Assembly (NCBI GenBank): GCA_003513495.1
Contig: DOPM01000041.1
Coordinates: 1-64,000, forward strand
Reading direction: 5' to 3'
Origin: Desulfosporosinus sp.
GTDB taxonomy: Bacteria; Bacillota; Desulfitobacteriia; Desulfitobacteriales; Desulfitobacteriaceae
Length of the DNA stretch: 64,000 bases
Made by a program: the position numbers and the translations under genes. Shown here in pieces: positions 1 through 8,234 of this stretch. Numbering within the stretch: the first letter of the stretch is position 1; the number at the start of each line of letters is the position of its first letter. A model generated the notes under the pieces. The model searched no databases, was not told the DNA's origin, and saw only the letters and a program-made list of their open reading frames with translations.

Positions 1-372
1 GGGGAGATCTTAGAATTTATAGGACTAACCGAGGTGAAGAATCAACCGGTAGGAAACATTTCCCAAGAGGCCGCCAAACGTTTAGCCATCGGATTGGCCC
101 TGGTGACTGAACCACGCTTACTGTTGCTGGATGAGCCGGCTGCGGGTATTAATCATGGAGAAACCAGCGAACTGGCTAATTTAATTCAAAAGATCCGACA
201 AGCCGGAATTACAGTGTGTTTAATTGAACACAAAGTGCAGATGGTTATGAATTTGGCGGACAGAATCATGGTTTTGAACTATGGGACAAAAATTGCAGAA
301 GGGACCCCAAAAAATATCAGCAACAATGACCGAGTAATAGAAGCTTACTTAGGGGGGGCCGAGCATGCTTAA
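1..372 (+). CDS. livG: Branched-chain amino-acid-type ABC transporter ATPase, LivG (5' end missing)
   Basis: C-terminal part of an ABC ATPase; the frame is open from base 1, so the gene begins before the window. Visible are a degenerate signature region (ISQEAAKR where LSxGQxxR is usual), Walker B LLLLDEP followed by AAGINHGE, and the switch histidine in LIEHKVQMVM. The Walker A loop lies upstream and is not seen. The family energises import of leucine/isoleucine/valine or of other small carboxylates. Its last 8 bases overlap livF, so the two are co-translated. The unusual signature could reflect specialisation. Given the neighbours, the substrate may be a short-chain acid or amino acid, but that is inference. 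Confidence 0.85.
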   Translation, partial: GEILEFIGLTEVKNQPVGNISQEAAKRLAIGLALVTEPRLLLLDEPAAGINHGETSELANLIQKIRQAGITVCLIEHKVQMVMNLADRIMVLNYGTKIAEGTPKNISNNDRVIEAYLGGAEHA

Positions 373-1069
373 GTTATCTGGGATAAATGTGTCCTATGGA
401 AGTTACCTCGCTCTACAGGACGTTAACATAGAGGTCAACAAGGGAGAGTTTGTTGTCTTGTTAGGAGCAAATGGAGCAGGCAAATCGACGCTATTTCGAA
501 CAATCAGCGGATTACTGAAACCAACGAGTGGGAGCATCGAGTTTAAGGGTGAAAAAATCACTCAATTGCCCGCCTTCAAAATGGTTAAATTGGGAATTTC
601 TCAGTGCTTGGAAGGGCGAGCTCTATTTTCGCACATGCCTGTGAGGCAAAATTTACTTTTAGGGGGTTATATCCGTCGTCATGATAAAGAGGGTATAAAA
701 AAGAGTCTGACTATGGTCTATGAATTATTCCCAGCACTAAAAGATAAAGAGAATTCCTTAGCAGGGTCTCTGAGTGGAGGACAGCAGCAAATGGTAGCCA
801 TCGGAAGGGCGTTGATGTCTGACCCCGAGTTATTGCTGTTAGACGAACCCTCGATTGGTCTGGCTCCTATAGTGGTTCAGCAAGTCTTTGATGCAGTGAA
901 GATTGTCAATGAAGCTGGGAAGACAGTGCTACTAGCCGAACAAAACGCTCATTTGGCCTTAAAGGTATCTCATCGGGGTTATGTATTGGAAAACGGTCGA
1001 GTGGTCATGCATGATCGCAGTGATGTACTGGCAGGCAATGAGGAAGTTAAAAAGGCCTATATAGGTTAG
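365..1069 (+). CDS. livF: Branched-chain amino-acid-type ABC transporter ATPase, LivF
   Basis: Complete 234-residue ABC ATPase of normal LivF length. Walker A GANGAGKST is at about residues 34-42, signature LSGGQ at 136-140, Walker B LLLLDEPS at 156-162, and the switch region LLAEQNAHLAL follows. It would pair with LivG on the cytoplasmic face of a HAAT-family importer. The permeases and receptor must lie upstream or elsewhere; two receptor lipoproteins with promoters of their own occur at 27782 and 39684. The ATG overlaps the livG stop by 8 bases. A sigma-54-like promoter starts 24 bases after its stop. Confidence 0.92.
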   Translation: MLKLSGINVSYGSYLALQDVNIEVNKGEFVVLLGANGAGKSTLFRTISGLLKPTSGSIEFKGEKITQLPAFKMVKLGISQCLEGRALFSHMPVRQNLLLGGYIRRHDKEGIKKSLTMVYELFPALKDKENSLAGSLSGGQQQMVAIGRALMSDPELLLLDEPSIGLAPIVVQQVFDAVKIVNEAGKTVLLAEQNAHLALKVSHRGYVLENGRVVMHDRSDVLAGNEEVKKAYIG

Positions 1070-1092
1070 AACGGCTAGGGGTGTGGGAAGGC

Positions 1093-1108
1093 TGGCATAG
1101 TTTTTGCA
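1093..1108 (+). promoter_or_regulatory. Sigma-54-type promoter P1 (maoC pair)
   Basis: TGGCATAGTTTTTGCA matches the -24/-12 consensus TGGCAC-N5-TTGCA with exactly 10 bases between GG and GC. It lies between livF and the MaoC gene starting at 1233, which predicts a start of transcription near 1119. No convincing upstream palindrome was seen for this copy. Confidence 0.8.
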
Positions 1109-1232
1109 ATTTGTACATTATGGATTTAATTTTGGATGTAATGATCCAAGGAACAGGTATATTGGTCAAATTGGATAGTGAAAAGCTGATAAGAGTTTAT
1201 TTAGGTCAGTGATTACTGGAAAGGAGGAACGT

Positions 1233-1631
1233 ATGATTGGAAAAGAGTTAATTGGTCTAGAAAGTGAATCTATCCAATTGCAAATAGAGCCAGAGTTAGG
1301 GCGAAGGTTTGCCGAGGCCATTGGCATTCCGTTTGGTGACCAACTACCCCCGACATTGGTGTGTACATTAAAGCACGCCGGCTTTCCCGGAATTCAGCTG
1401 CCTCTTCCTGGAATGATCCACGGAGAACAAAAAATAACCTACCATCGTCAGCTCAGGATAGGGGAGACTCTGACGTATAAGCGGTGCATTAAAGATGTTT
1501 ATGACCGTGTTGGAAAGCTTGGTAATATGACCTTCATTGTCCTTGAGACGACAGGTTACGATAAGGTAGGCGAATTAGTCTTTTCAAGCAGTACTACGTT
1601 GATTGCCCCGGCAAAGGGGGAAGCCGAATGA
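1233..1631 (+). CDS. MaoC-like dehydratase, N-terminal type
   Basis: 132-residue hot-dog-fold protein resembling the non-catalytic or substrate-shaping half of HadA/FAS1-type 3-hydroxyacyl dehydratases (GMIHGEQKITYHR and LTYKRCIKDVY segments). I chose ATG 1233, seven bases after AAGGAGG, over GTG 1209 because the paralogue at 41347 starts with the same MIGKELIG. It overlaps the next gene by ATGA, suggesting a two-subunit hydratase acting on enoyl-CoA/3-hydroxyacyl-CoA. It sits first behind promoter P1. Confidence 0.8.
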   Translation: MIGKELIGLESESIQLQIEPELGRRFAEAIGIPFGDQLPPTLVCTLKHAGFPGIQLPLPGMIHGEQKITYHRQLRIGETLTYKRCIKDVYDRVGKLGNMTFIVLETTGYDKVGELVFSSSTTLIAPAKGEAE

Positions 1632-2032
1632 GAAGTTTACTGGATTATGAAGTCTATTATAGACTTCCTATTAAAGAGTGGGTACCAACTCAATTGCAAG
1701 TTCGTCAGTATGCAGAGGCTTCAGGAGACTTTAATCCCATTCACCTAGACGAGAATTACGCGCAGCAAGCGGGCTTAGGAGGGGTAATTGCTCATGGCAT
1801 GCTAACTATGGCTCAAGTGGCGGCGATGCTCACTGATTGGATTGGCCACGAGGGAACAATCAGTGAACTTGCAGTGCGGTTTGAAAATGTGGTGCGTCCA
1901 GGTGATACGATTAAGTTCTATGGTTATGTTAAAGCGCGTATGGAAAATTGTTTGATTCTAGATTTAGAAGCATTTAATGACAAAATGGCGAGGGTCTTAT
2001 CGGGTCTAGCCACCATTTCCGTTAATCCATAG
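1628..2032 (+). CDS. MaoC-like (R)-specific enoyl-CoA hydratase
   Basis: 134-residue hot-dog protein with the hydratase-2 motif: ASGDFNPIHLDENYA at about residues 31-45 supplies the catalytic Asp and His, followed by GVIAHGMLTMAQVA. It should hydrate trans-enoyl-CoA, or dehydrate (R)-3-hydroxyacyl-CoA. The start overlaps the stop of the preceding MaoC half (ATGA), so the two probably form one heteromeric enzyme, as HadAB does in mycobacteria. The exact chain length cannot be read from sequence. Confidence 0.87.
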   Translation: MRSLLDYEVYYRLPIKEWVPTQLQVRQYAEASGDFNPIHLDENYAQQAGLGGVIAHGMLTMAQVAAMLTDWIGHEGTISELAVRFENVVRPGDTIKFYGYVKARMENCLILDLEAFNDKMARVLSGLATISVNP

Positions 2033-2059
2033 ACTATTCCAATTGTCACCCTGGTCAAT

Positions 2060-2119
2060 TGTCATCCTAAGCGCAGAGAAGGATCCAGATCCTTCAGTTG
2101 TTCCTTCTTCAGGATGACA
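2060..2119. repeat. REP-like palindromic intergenic repeat
   Basis: TGTCATCCT at one end is the exact reverse complement of AGGATGACA at the other, enclosing AAGCGCAGAGAAGGATC and a second AAGGA/TCCTT pairing. The text resembles the dispersed GTCATTCTGAGCGNAG-type repeat seen in many environmental bacteria. This is the only copy seen in the window. Confidence 0.6.
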
Positions 2120-2135
2120 TCGCCCTTGAGGCGCC

Positions 2136-2151
2136 TGACATTGTCCTTGCT
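2136..2151 (+). promoter_or_regulatory. Weak sigma-54-like promoter before sucCD-type genes
   Basis: TGACATTGTCCTTGCT has the right length and a perfect -12 TTGCT, but GA replaces GG at -24. It sits about 100 bases before the CoA ligase gene. GG at -24 is normally essential, so this may be a decayed site or chance. Confidence 0.3.
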
Positions 2152-2253
2152 TATATACAAACAAGTCTTTGACGTAAGGACTGGGAAATTGCCCCGTGTA
2201 ATTTCAGAAAGTAAGACTATCCTACGAATTTTCAAAGAGAGGAGTGATCGATT

Positions 2254-3372
2254 GTGAAAATGTTCGAATATATGGGTAAAGATATTTTTGCTGAGTTCGG
2301 ACTTCCAATTCCAAAAGGGAGAATGGTTACTACCTCGGATGGGGCAGCACTTGCAGCAGAAGAAATTGGTGGACCAGTAGTGATCAAATCTCAGGTTCTG
2401 TCAGGTAAACGGGGTAAGGTTGGTGGTATCAAGTTTGTCGATCATTCAGAAGCTGCCAAGGCGGCGGCTCAGGAACTATTTGGAATGACGATTCAGGACC
2501 TCCCAGTAGAGATTCTTCTTGTGGAAGAAAAACTTCAGATCGATAAGGAACTTTATCTGGCAATTACAATTGATTCAGCAACCAAACAACCAGTACTAAT
2601 CGCCTCTGTACATGGAGGTATGGATATTGAAGAGGTTGCTGATGAGCATATCATAAAAAAATACATTGATATTGAGCTAGGTATGCAAAACTTTATTGCT
2701 TGTGATGTCGTTAGAAGAATGAACATTCCTTTGAATAGTTCTCGAGGGAAAGAGTTAGTTAAGATTATGGACCGTTTATACAAGCTTTTTATCCAAAAAG
2801 ATGCTGAACTAGTTGAAATAAATCCGTTAGTGATTAGTGGAGATCGTGTTATTGCTGCAGATTCTAAGATAACAATCGATGACGAGGCGCTTTATCGTCA
2901 ACAAGACCTGCCGCATGTCGAGGAACGTACTAAAGCTGAAAAAGCTGCCCATGACCTAGGTCTCTCCTTTGTTGAATTAGATGGAGATATTGGAGTTATG
3001 GCCAATGGTGCTGGTATTACTATGGGAACTCTTGATACTCTTTCTTATTATGGTGGTAGACCGGCCAACTTTTTGGATGCAGGTGGCGGAACAGGAGTAG
3101 AAGGAACAGCTAAGGCCCTTGAACTAATTTTATCAAGAAACCCTAGGTCAATTATTATCAATATTTTTGGCGGAATTACCCGTTGTGACGATGTTGCTAG
3201 TGCCTTTGCATCGATCAAAAAGAGCAGAAATATCCCAGTTCCAGTAGTCATTCGTCTAGTTGGTACCAACCAAGAAGCTGGCAGAGCAATTCTTAAAGAT
3301 GTTGGTATTGAGGCCTATGATTTCATGCAGGATGCGATCAAAAAGGCTGTTGAGCTGGCGGGGGGGAATTGA
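2254..3372 (+). CDS. sucC: ATP-grasp CoA ligase beta subunit (SucC-like)
   Basis: 372 residues, GTG start after AGAGGAG (ATG 2260 also possible). ATP-grasp N-terminal domain (FEYMGKDIFAEFGLPIPKG; VVIKSQVLSGKRGKVGG) and a C-terminal ligase domain with FGGITRCDDVA, as in succinyl-CoA synthetase beta; metal-binding ELVEINPLV is at about residue 190. It forms acyl-CoA from acid, CoA and ATP, or runs in reverse to yield ATP. In this acyl-CoA neighbourhood the substrate need not be succinate. SucD follows at once. Confidence 0.88.
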   Translation: MKMFEYMGKDIFAEFGLPIPKGRMVTTSDGAALAAEEIGGPVVIKSQVLSGKRGKVGGIKFVDHSEAAKAAAQELFGMTIQDLPVEILLVEEKLQIDKELYLAITIDSATKQPVLIASVHGGMDIEEVADEHIIKKYIDIELGMQNFIACDVVRRMNIPLNSSRGKELVKIMDRLYKLFIQKDAELVEINPLVISGDRVIAADSKITIDDEALYRQQDLPHVEERTKAEKAAHDLGLSFVELDGDIGVMANGAGITMGTLDTLSYYGGRPANFLDAGGGTGVEGTAKALELILSRNPRSIIINIFGGITRCDDVASAFASIKKSRNIPVPVVIRLVGTNQEAGRAILKDVGIEAYDFMQDAIKKAVELAGGN

Positions 3373-3373
3373 G

Positions 3374-4258
3374 TTGGCTATATTAGTTGATAAAACAACA
3401 AACGTTTTGGTTCAAGGTATAACCGGAAAACAGGGTCTTTTCCATACACAACAGATGTTAGCTTACGGTACCAAGATAATCGCTGGCACGTCTCCAGGTA
3501 AAGGTGGAACAACAATTGAAGGTATTCCTGTTTTTGACAGCGTACGAGCAGCTTGTGAAAACCATAAGATTGATGCGTCTGTTATCTTTATCCCGGCAGC
3601 TTACGCTAAAGATGCTGCTTTGGAAGCGCTTGAAGCAGGGATTAAGGTTGTGGTTGTGGTCACCGAGCATATCCCGGTTCATGACGAGATGATCCTTATT
3701 GCCTATGCAAGACGTTTAAAGGCTACGGTCATTGGACCAAATACCTTTGGAATTGTATCTTCTGGTAAATGTAAAATGGGTATTCCCCCTAATCAGTTCT
3801 TCATACCTGGATCAGTGGGTGTTGTAGCCCGCTCCGGGACTCTAACTTACGAAATTGTTGGGAATCTTACAGCTCAGGGTATCGGACAATCCACAGTCGT
3901 TGGCATGGGAGGAGACCGGGTTGTAGGTCTTACCTTTGTTGATGTTTTAAAGCAATTTGAACAAGATCCAGAAACTAAGGTAGTTGTTTTAATCGGAGAA
4001 ATTGGAGGTAACTCAGAGGAAGAGGCTGCGGAATATATTAAAGAGATGACCAAGCCTGTTGTCGCGTATATTGCAGGAAAGAGCGCGCCCCCAGGAAAGC
4101 GGATGGGTCATGCAGGTGCTATTATCGAACGAGGTAAAGGAACATATGACGGTAAAGTAAAAGCCTTAGCACTTGCGGGTGCGAAAGTTGCAGAATTGCC
4201 CTTTGAAGTGCCAGGGATTGTAAAAGAAATAATCGATAAAGAAAGCTCTCAGCAATAA
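3374..4258 (+). CDS. sucD: CoA ligase alpha subunit (SucD-like)
   Basis: 294 residues from TTG 3374, one base after the beta-subunit stop. This start gives the usual MAILVDKTTNVLVQGITG opening; a longer frame from 3260 would run back through the sucC coding end and is rejected. The CoA-binding Rossmann domain is N-terminal. The phosphorylated histidine lies in RMGHAGAI at residue 246, the same number as in E. coli SucD. With SucC it interconverts acyl-CoA and acid with ATP synthesis. A gap holding palindromes and a sigma-54-like promoter follows. Confidence 0.9.
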   Translation: MAILVDKTTNVLVQGITGKQGLFHTQQMLAYGTKIIAGTSPGKGGTTIEGIPVFDSVRAACENHKIDASVIFIPAAYAKDAALEALEAGIKVVVVVTEHIPVHDEMILIAYARRLKATVIGPNTFGIVSSGKCKMGIPPNQFFIPGSVGVVARSGTLTYEIVGNLTAQGIGQSTVVGMGGDRVVGLTFVDVLKQFEQDPETKVVVLIGEIGGNSEEEAAEYIKEMTKPVVAYIAGKSAPPGKRMGHAGAIIERGKGTYDGKVKALALAGAKVAELPFEVPGIVKEIIDKESSQQ

Positions 4259-4274
4259 ATCTAGTCGTATTATT

Positions 4275-4322
4275 TGTATACATTATGTGCATCACAAAAG
4301 GTGATTGTTTTAATTGTATACA
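4275..4322 (+). promoter_or_regulatory. Candidate enhancer sites upstream of P2
   Basis: Two TGTATACA palindromes (4275-4282 and 4315-4322) lie 40 bp apart, about four helical turns. The first begins a 17-mer TGTATACATTATGTGCA like the TGT-N11-ACA sites found before other sigma-54-type promoters here. They stand about 140-190 bp upstream of P2, a normal enhancer distance. Confidence 0.5.
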
Positions 4323-4461
4323 CATAAAGGCGGAATATTGACGGGTTTTAAATTCGGTAAGCATGGTCATTAAAAAATTAAGAAAAAAATTTATGTAAAA
4401 AAGTGTGTATTTTCAGTATATTATTTTTACTTTTTAAGTTTTCAGATTCTTCTTAGTTATT

Positions 4462-4477
4462 TGGCATGATTCTTGTA
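4462..4477 (+). promoter_or_regulatory. Sigma-54-type promoter P2 (crotonase operon)
   Basis: TGGCATGATTCTTGTA has GG at -24 and 10-base spacing, but GT instead of GC at -12. It lies about 100 bases before the crotonase TTG start, in the 319-base gap after sucD. The leader contains the palindrome GGAATATTCC at 4504-4513. It would serve 4578 to about 12823. Confidence 0.6.
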
Positions 4478-4577
4478 TATAAGGAAGAACATGTAATCTT
4501 TTTGGAATATTCCGAAAGGTCAAAATTCTAAAGCGAATGCTAGGCGAAAAATTAGCAATCGGAGGAGGTAAGAAAAA

Positions 4578-5357
4578 TTGGCTTACGAAACAATCCTGGT
4601 GGAAATTGAAGAGGGAGTTGCCACGATCACCCTGAACCGTCCAGAGGTTCTGAACGCTCTAAATAGTCAAGTCTTTATTGAGTTGGGGGAGGCAGCAGCG
4701 CAGTTAACTGCCGATGAAACAGTTAGGGCAGTGATTATTACAGGTGGTGAAAAAGTTTTTGCAGCCGGGGCTGACATTAAGCAAATGGCTTCAGCAACAG
4801 CAGTGGATGTATCTACTAGCGTTAGACCATCACTAAAGGCTTTTAATCTAATCGAAAATATGCCAAAACCGGTCATTGCGGCAATAGCAGGATATGCTTT
4901 GGGCGGTGGGTGTGAACTAACCTTGACAGCAGATGTGCGCATTGCTGCTGACAATGCTCAGCTTGGCTTACCAGAAATAAAGTTAGGTATTCTCCCGGGC
5001 GGCGGAGGAACTCAGCGCCTGCCACGTCTCATAGGAGCCGGTAAAGCAAAAGAGCTGATTTTCAGCGGTGAGTTTATTTCGGCAGAGGAAGCCTTGCGCA
5101 TTGGTCTTGTAAATAAAGTCGTGCCAACAGATCAGTTGTTAATAGAAGCCAAGAAAATGGCCAAGAAATTTGCGGCCCGTGGAGCAGTGGCCATTCAGAT
5201 GGCTAAAACCTGTATCAACGAAGGATTACAGATGGATCTGGATAGGGGCTTACAATATGAGCACAAATGCTTTAGCTTATTGTTCGCAACTGAGGACCAG
5301 AAAGAAGGCATGAAAGCCTTTATAGAAAAACGCAAACCCAACTTCCAAGGGAAATAG
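4578..5357 (+). CDS. Enoyl-CoA hydratase (crotonase)
   Basis: 259-residue crotonase fold. Oxyanion-hole segments are NRPEVLNALN and AAGADIKQM; the two catalytic glutamates are E113 (GGGCELTL) and E133 (LGLPEIKLG), both present, so a true hydratase. It hydrates crotonyl-CoA-type substrates to (S)-3-hydroxyacyl-CoA. TTG start with GGAGGAGG ten bases upstream. First gene of a run of beta-oxidation genes ending with the thiolase at 12823, behind promoter P2. Confidence 0.93.
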   Translation: MAYETILVEIEEGVATITLNRPEVLNALNSQVFIELGEAAAQLTADETVRAVIITGGEKVFAAGADIKQMASATAVDVSTSVRPSLKAFNLIENMPKPVIAAIAGYALGGGCELTLTADVRIAADNAQLGLPEIKLGILPGGGGTQRLPRLIGAGKAKELIFSGEFISAEEALRIGLVNKVVPTDQLLIEAKKMAKKFAARGAVAIQMAKTCINEGLQMDLDRGLQYEHKCFSLLFATEDQKEGMKAFIEKRKPNFQGK

Positions 5358-5425
5358 CTTCTGTGTTTAATTAATGGATTTAAGCACAATTAAAATCTTA
5401 ACTAATGTGAGAGGAAGTATGTGTT

Positions 5426-7240
5426 GTGGCAAGTAACTTTCGATATAATACCCGAGATCATAAATTTATAATAAAAGAATGGCTTGATGGACAGAAAATA
5501 CTTGGATTGAAACGCTTTCGAGATGTCTATGGCATGGAGGATGTTGATGGTATTCTTGACCAATCCTTAAAAGTCTGTAGAGACGTTGTTGCACCAAGTA
5601 ACGATGACGGAGATACGATTAGGGCCGTCTTTAAGGATGGGAAAGTAACGGTTCCTCCCTCCTTTCATCACGCTTTTAAATATGTAGCGGAAAATGGTTG
5701 GGGCGCTAGCAACAAAGATAAGGACGGAGAAGGTTCGCTGCCATCCCTTTTATATGGAGCGGTCCATGAATATATGATTGCCGCTAATCCAGCGTTCGTT
5801 GCATATTTAGGTTTACCCGGTGGCGTTGGATCCGTAATTAAACAGTTCGGTTCCAAAGAACAAATCGACTTCTTTACTCCTAAATTGTTCGAGACTACCT
5901 GGGGTGGGACCATGTGTATCACAGAGCCCGGCGGTGGTTCTGATGTGGGGGACATGTTAAGTAAAGCTTACCCCACAGATGACCCTAGAATCTATAAAAT
6001 CAAAGGAACAAAATGCTTCATCACCTGTGGAGATCATGATCTTACAGAAAATATTATTCACTTGGTTTTAGCTAGAATTGATGGAGGGGTTCCAGGTACA
6101 AAAGGCTTGGCGCTCTTCATTACTCCAAAAATCTGGGTTAACGAAGATGGAAGCTTAGGAGAACCAAACGATGTTGTTACCGTAGGAATCGAGCATAAGA
6201 TGGGGCTTCAAGGATCTGCGACGGCAGTACTTAACTTCGGTGAAGAAGATTCGTGCCGCGGCTTCTTATTAGGAGCACCACTAGATGAAAATGGACACGG
6301 GCAAGGTATGGCCCAAATGTTTAAGATGATTAATGGATCTCGTATCGACACGGGACACTGCGCTCTGTCAGTGGCGACTGTGGCCTATAATAACGCTGTT
6401 GCGTATGCCAGAGACCGTATTCAGGGTCGTCCCATCGACAATCCCAAAGGAAGTCGGGTACCTCTTATCCAACATGAAGACATTCGTAGAATGTTGCTCA
6501 CTCAAAAAGCAACACTTGAAGCTATGCGGGCTATGATTTTTAAAGGGTATTACTTTTTAGATATGATTGCTTTTGGAGATGATCCGGAGGATGTTCGTAA
6601 AGCCAAACGTAGTATTGAATTAATCACACCATTAATTAAAGCCTACAGTTCAGACCAAGCTTGGTTAATGATTACGGAAGCCATTCAAGTCCATGGAGGA
6701 TACGGATATACCGAAGAGTATCCAGTTGCTCGTCAAGCAAGGGACGTTAAAATTTATTCTATCTGGGAAGGTACAAACTTTATTCAGTCCTTGGATTTGG
6801 TCTTCCGCAAGTTTGCCTTGGATAAGGGAAGTGTTTTCAAAGAGTGGCTGCAAGAGATTGGTGCCTTTGTTAAGGAACACTCTGAGAATACTGAATTTAG
6901 ACGTGAGTTTTCAATGCTCGGTCAGGCTCTAAAAACCTATCAGGAACTCATTGGAACTGTGTTTGGCTATATGAAGGAAAATATTCGATTGGTGCCACTG
7001 TACAGCACTAGAATTTTAAGAGTAACCGCCGAACTTTACTGCGCCTTCTTACTAATGCAACAAGCATTAGTTGCTCAAGACAAACTGGCCCAAGGAGTTG
7101 GCGACACTGACTTCTACAAAGGGAAAATCTGCTCGGCTCAATTCTATTTACGTAATATTCTGCCTGATGTAATGGCTACAGCACAGATTATCAAAGACTA
7201 TGATACATCTGCAATGGACATTCCAGAAGAGGCTTTTTAG
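5426..7240 (+). CDS. Large acyl-CoA dehydrogenase (AidB/FadE-like, with C-terminal extension)
   Basis: 604 residues, about 220 more than the classic family, matching the subfamily with an extra N-terminal helix region and an acetyl-CoA dehydrogenase-like C-terminal domain. FAD/substrate motifs are CITEPGGGSDVG (about 170) and the HGGYGYTEEYPVARQ segment. The catalytic Glu is in YSIWEGTNFIQ (about 456). It oxidises acyl-CoA to enoyl-CoA, passing electrons to ETF; no etf genes lie in the window. GTG start after GAGGAAG. Between crotonase and 3-hydroxybutyryl-CoA dehydrogenase. Confidence 0.9.
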   Translation: MASNFRYNTRDHKFIIKEWLDGQKILGLKRFRDVYGMEDVDGILDQSLKVCRDVVAPSNDDGDTIRAVFKDGKVTVPPSFHHAFKYVAENGWGASNKDKDGEGSLPSLLYGAVHEYMIAANPAFVAYLGLPGGVGSVIKQFGSKEQIDFFTPKLFETTWGGTMCITEPGGGSDVGDMLSKAYPTDDPRIYKIKGTKCFITCGDHDLTENIIHLVLARIDGGVPGTKGLALFITPKIWVNEDGSLGEPNDVVTVGIEHKMGLQGSATAVLNFGEEDSCRGFLLGAPLDENGHGQGMAQMFKMINGSRIDTGHCALSVATVAYNNAVAYARDRIQGRPIDNPKGSRVPLIQHEDIRRMLLTQKATLEAMRAMIFKGYYFLDMIAFGDDPEDVRKAKRSIELITPLIKAYSSDQAWLMITEAIQVHGGYGYTEEYPVARQARDVKIYSIWEGTNFIQSLDLVFRKFALDKGSVFKEWLQEIGAFVKEHSENTEFRREFSMLGQALKTYQELIGTVFGYMKENIRLVPLYSTRILRVTAELYCAFLLMQQALVAQDKLAQGVGDTDFYKGKICSAQFYLRNILPDVMATAQIIKDYDTSAMDIPEEAF

Positions 7241-7304
7241 ATTCGAAGTGTCCGTGGAAAAATCGATCCTTAGCAAAGCTAAGTAATTTTAAGGAGGGTA
7301 TATC

Positions 7305-8171
7305 ATGAAGATAGAAGATGTGAAAAATATTTGTGTGGTTGGGGCGGGCAACATGGGCCACCAGATTGCCTTAGGTTGTGCGTTAGCTGGTTTTAAAGTA
7401 GCTTGTACGGATATTAGTCAGGAAATGTTGGATAAAGCAGAAGGATTTGCACGTTCTTATTTGCCAGAGAGGGTTGCTAAAGGAAAATTAAGCCAAGAAA
7501 AAGCTGACCAAGCTTTGGCAAACATTCGCTTTACGTCAAACCTTGAGGATGCTGCAGGGGATGCTGATTTTGTTATCGAAGCTGCAGTTGAGAAAATGGC
7601 TATTAAGCGAAAGCTCTTTGCAGATTTGGATAGGATTGCTCCTCCTCATGCTATACTCGCCACAAACAGTTCCTATATCGTTAGTTCACAGGTAGCTGAT
7701 GCAACGAATCGCCCAGATAAGATTTGTAACATGCACTTTTTTAATCCCGCTTTGGTTATGAAACTGGTCGAAGTTGTTCAGGGACCTCATACTTCCGAAG
7801 AAACCGCCCAAGTGACAATGGATTTGTGCGCTAAACTTGGAAAGACTGCCGTCTGGCTTAAGAAAGAAATTTATGGTTTCTTGGTTAATCGAATCCTCTC
7901 AGCCCTTGCTCAAGAAGCTTTGTTCCTAGCTGACATGGGAATTGCAACTCCGCAAGAAATTGACTTAGCAGTGACGAATGCATTGGGTCATCCAATGGGA
8001 CCCTTCCGACTGATGGATCTAACCGGTATTGATCTTTCTTACTACTCTGCAATGGAACGCTATCAGAATAGTCGGGATCCAAAAGATAAGCCTTCACCTT
8101 TGGTTGTTGAGAAATTCACTAAGGGTGAATGGGGTAAGAAAACTAAAAAGGGCTATTACACTTACGAGTGA
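7305..8171 (+). CDS. hbd: 3-hydroxybutyryl-CoA dehydrogenase (copy 1)
   Basis: 288 residues, full length. NAD-binding GAGNMGHQIA begins at residue 13. Catalytic residues are S122/S123 (ATNSSY), H144 and N147 (NMHFFNPALVMKL). The C-terminal dimer domain ends WGKKTKKGYYTYE. It oxidises (S)-3-hydroxybutyryl-CoA to acetoacetyl-CoA. ATG after AAGGAGGG. One of four paralogues in the window (also 9558, 41810, 44507). Confidence 0.94.
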   Translation: MKIEDVKNICVVGAGNMGHQIALGCALAGFKVACTDISQEMLDKAEGFARSYLPERVAKGKLSQEKADQALANIRFTSNLEDAAGDADFVIEAAVEKMAIKRKLFADLDRIAPPHAILATNSSYIVSSQVADATNRPDKICNMHFFNPALVMKLVEVVQGPHTSEETAQVTMDLCAKLGKTAVWLKKEIYGFLVNRILSALAQEALFLADMGIATPQEIDLAVTNALGHPMGPFRLMDLTGIDLSYYSAMERYQNSRDPKDKPSPLVVEKFTKGEWGKKTKKGYYTYE

Positions 8172-8234
8172 TCTAAAGCGACTTCAAATACTCGCATATA
8201 ATTGGGTATCTCAGAATTGATAGGGGGTATTTAC

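Noticed and set aside
3260..3373. Extended N-terminus for the SucD-like protein
   Set aside because: The extra 38 codons overlap the conserved end of sucC and show no family sequence; TTG 3374 gives the normal start.
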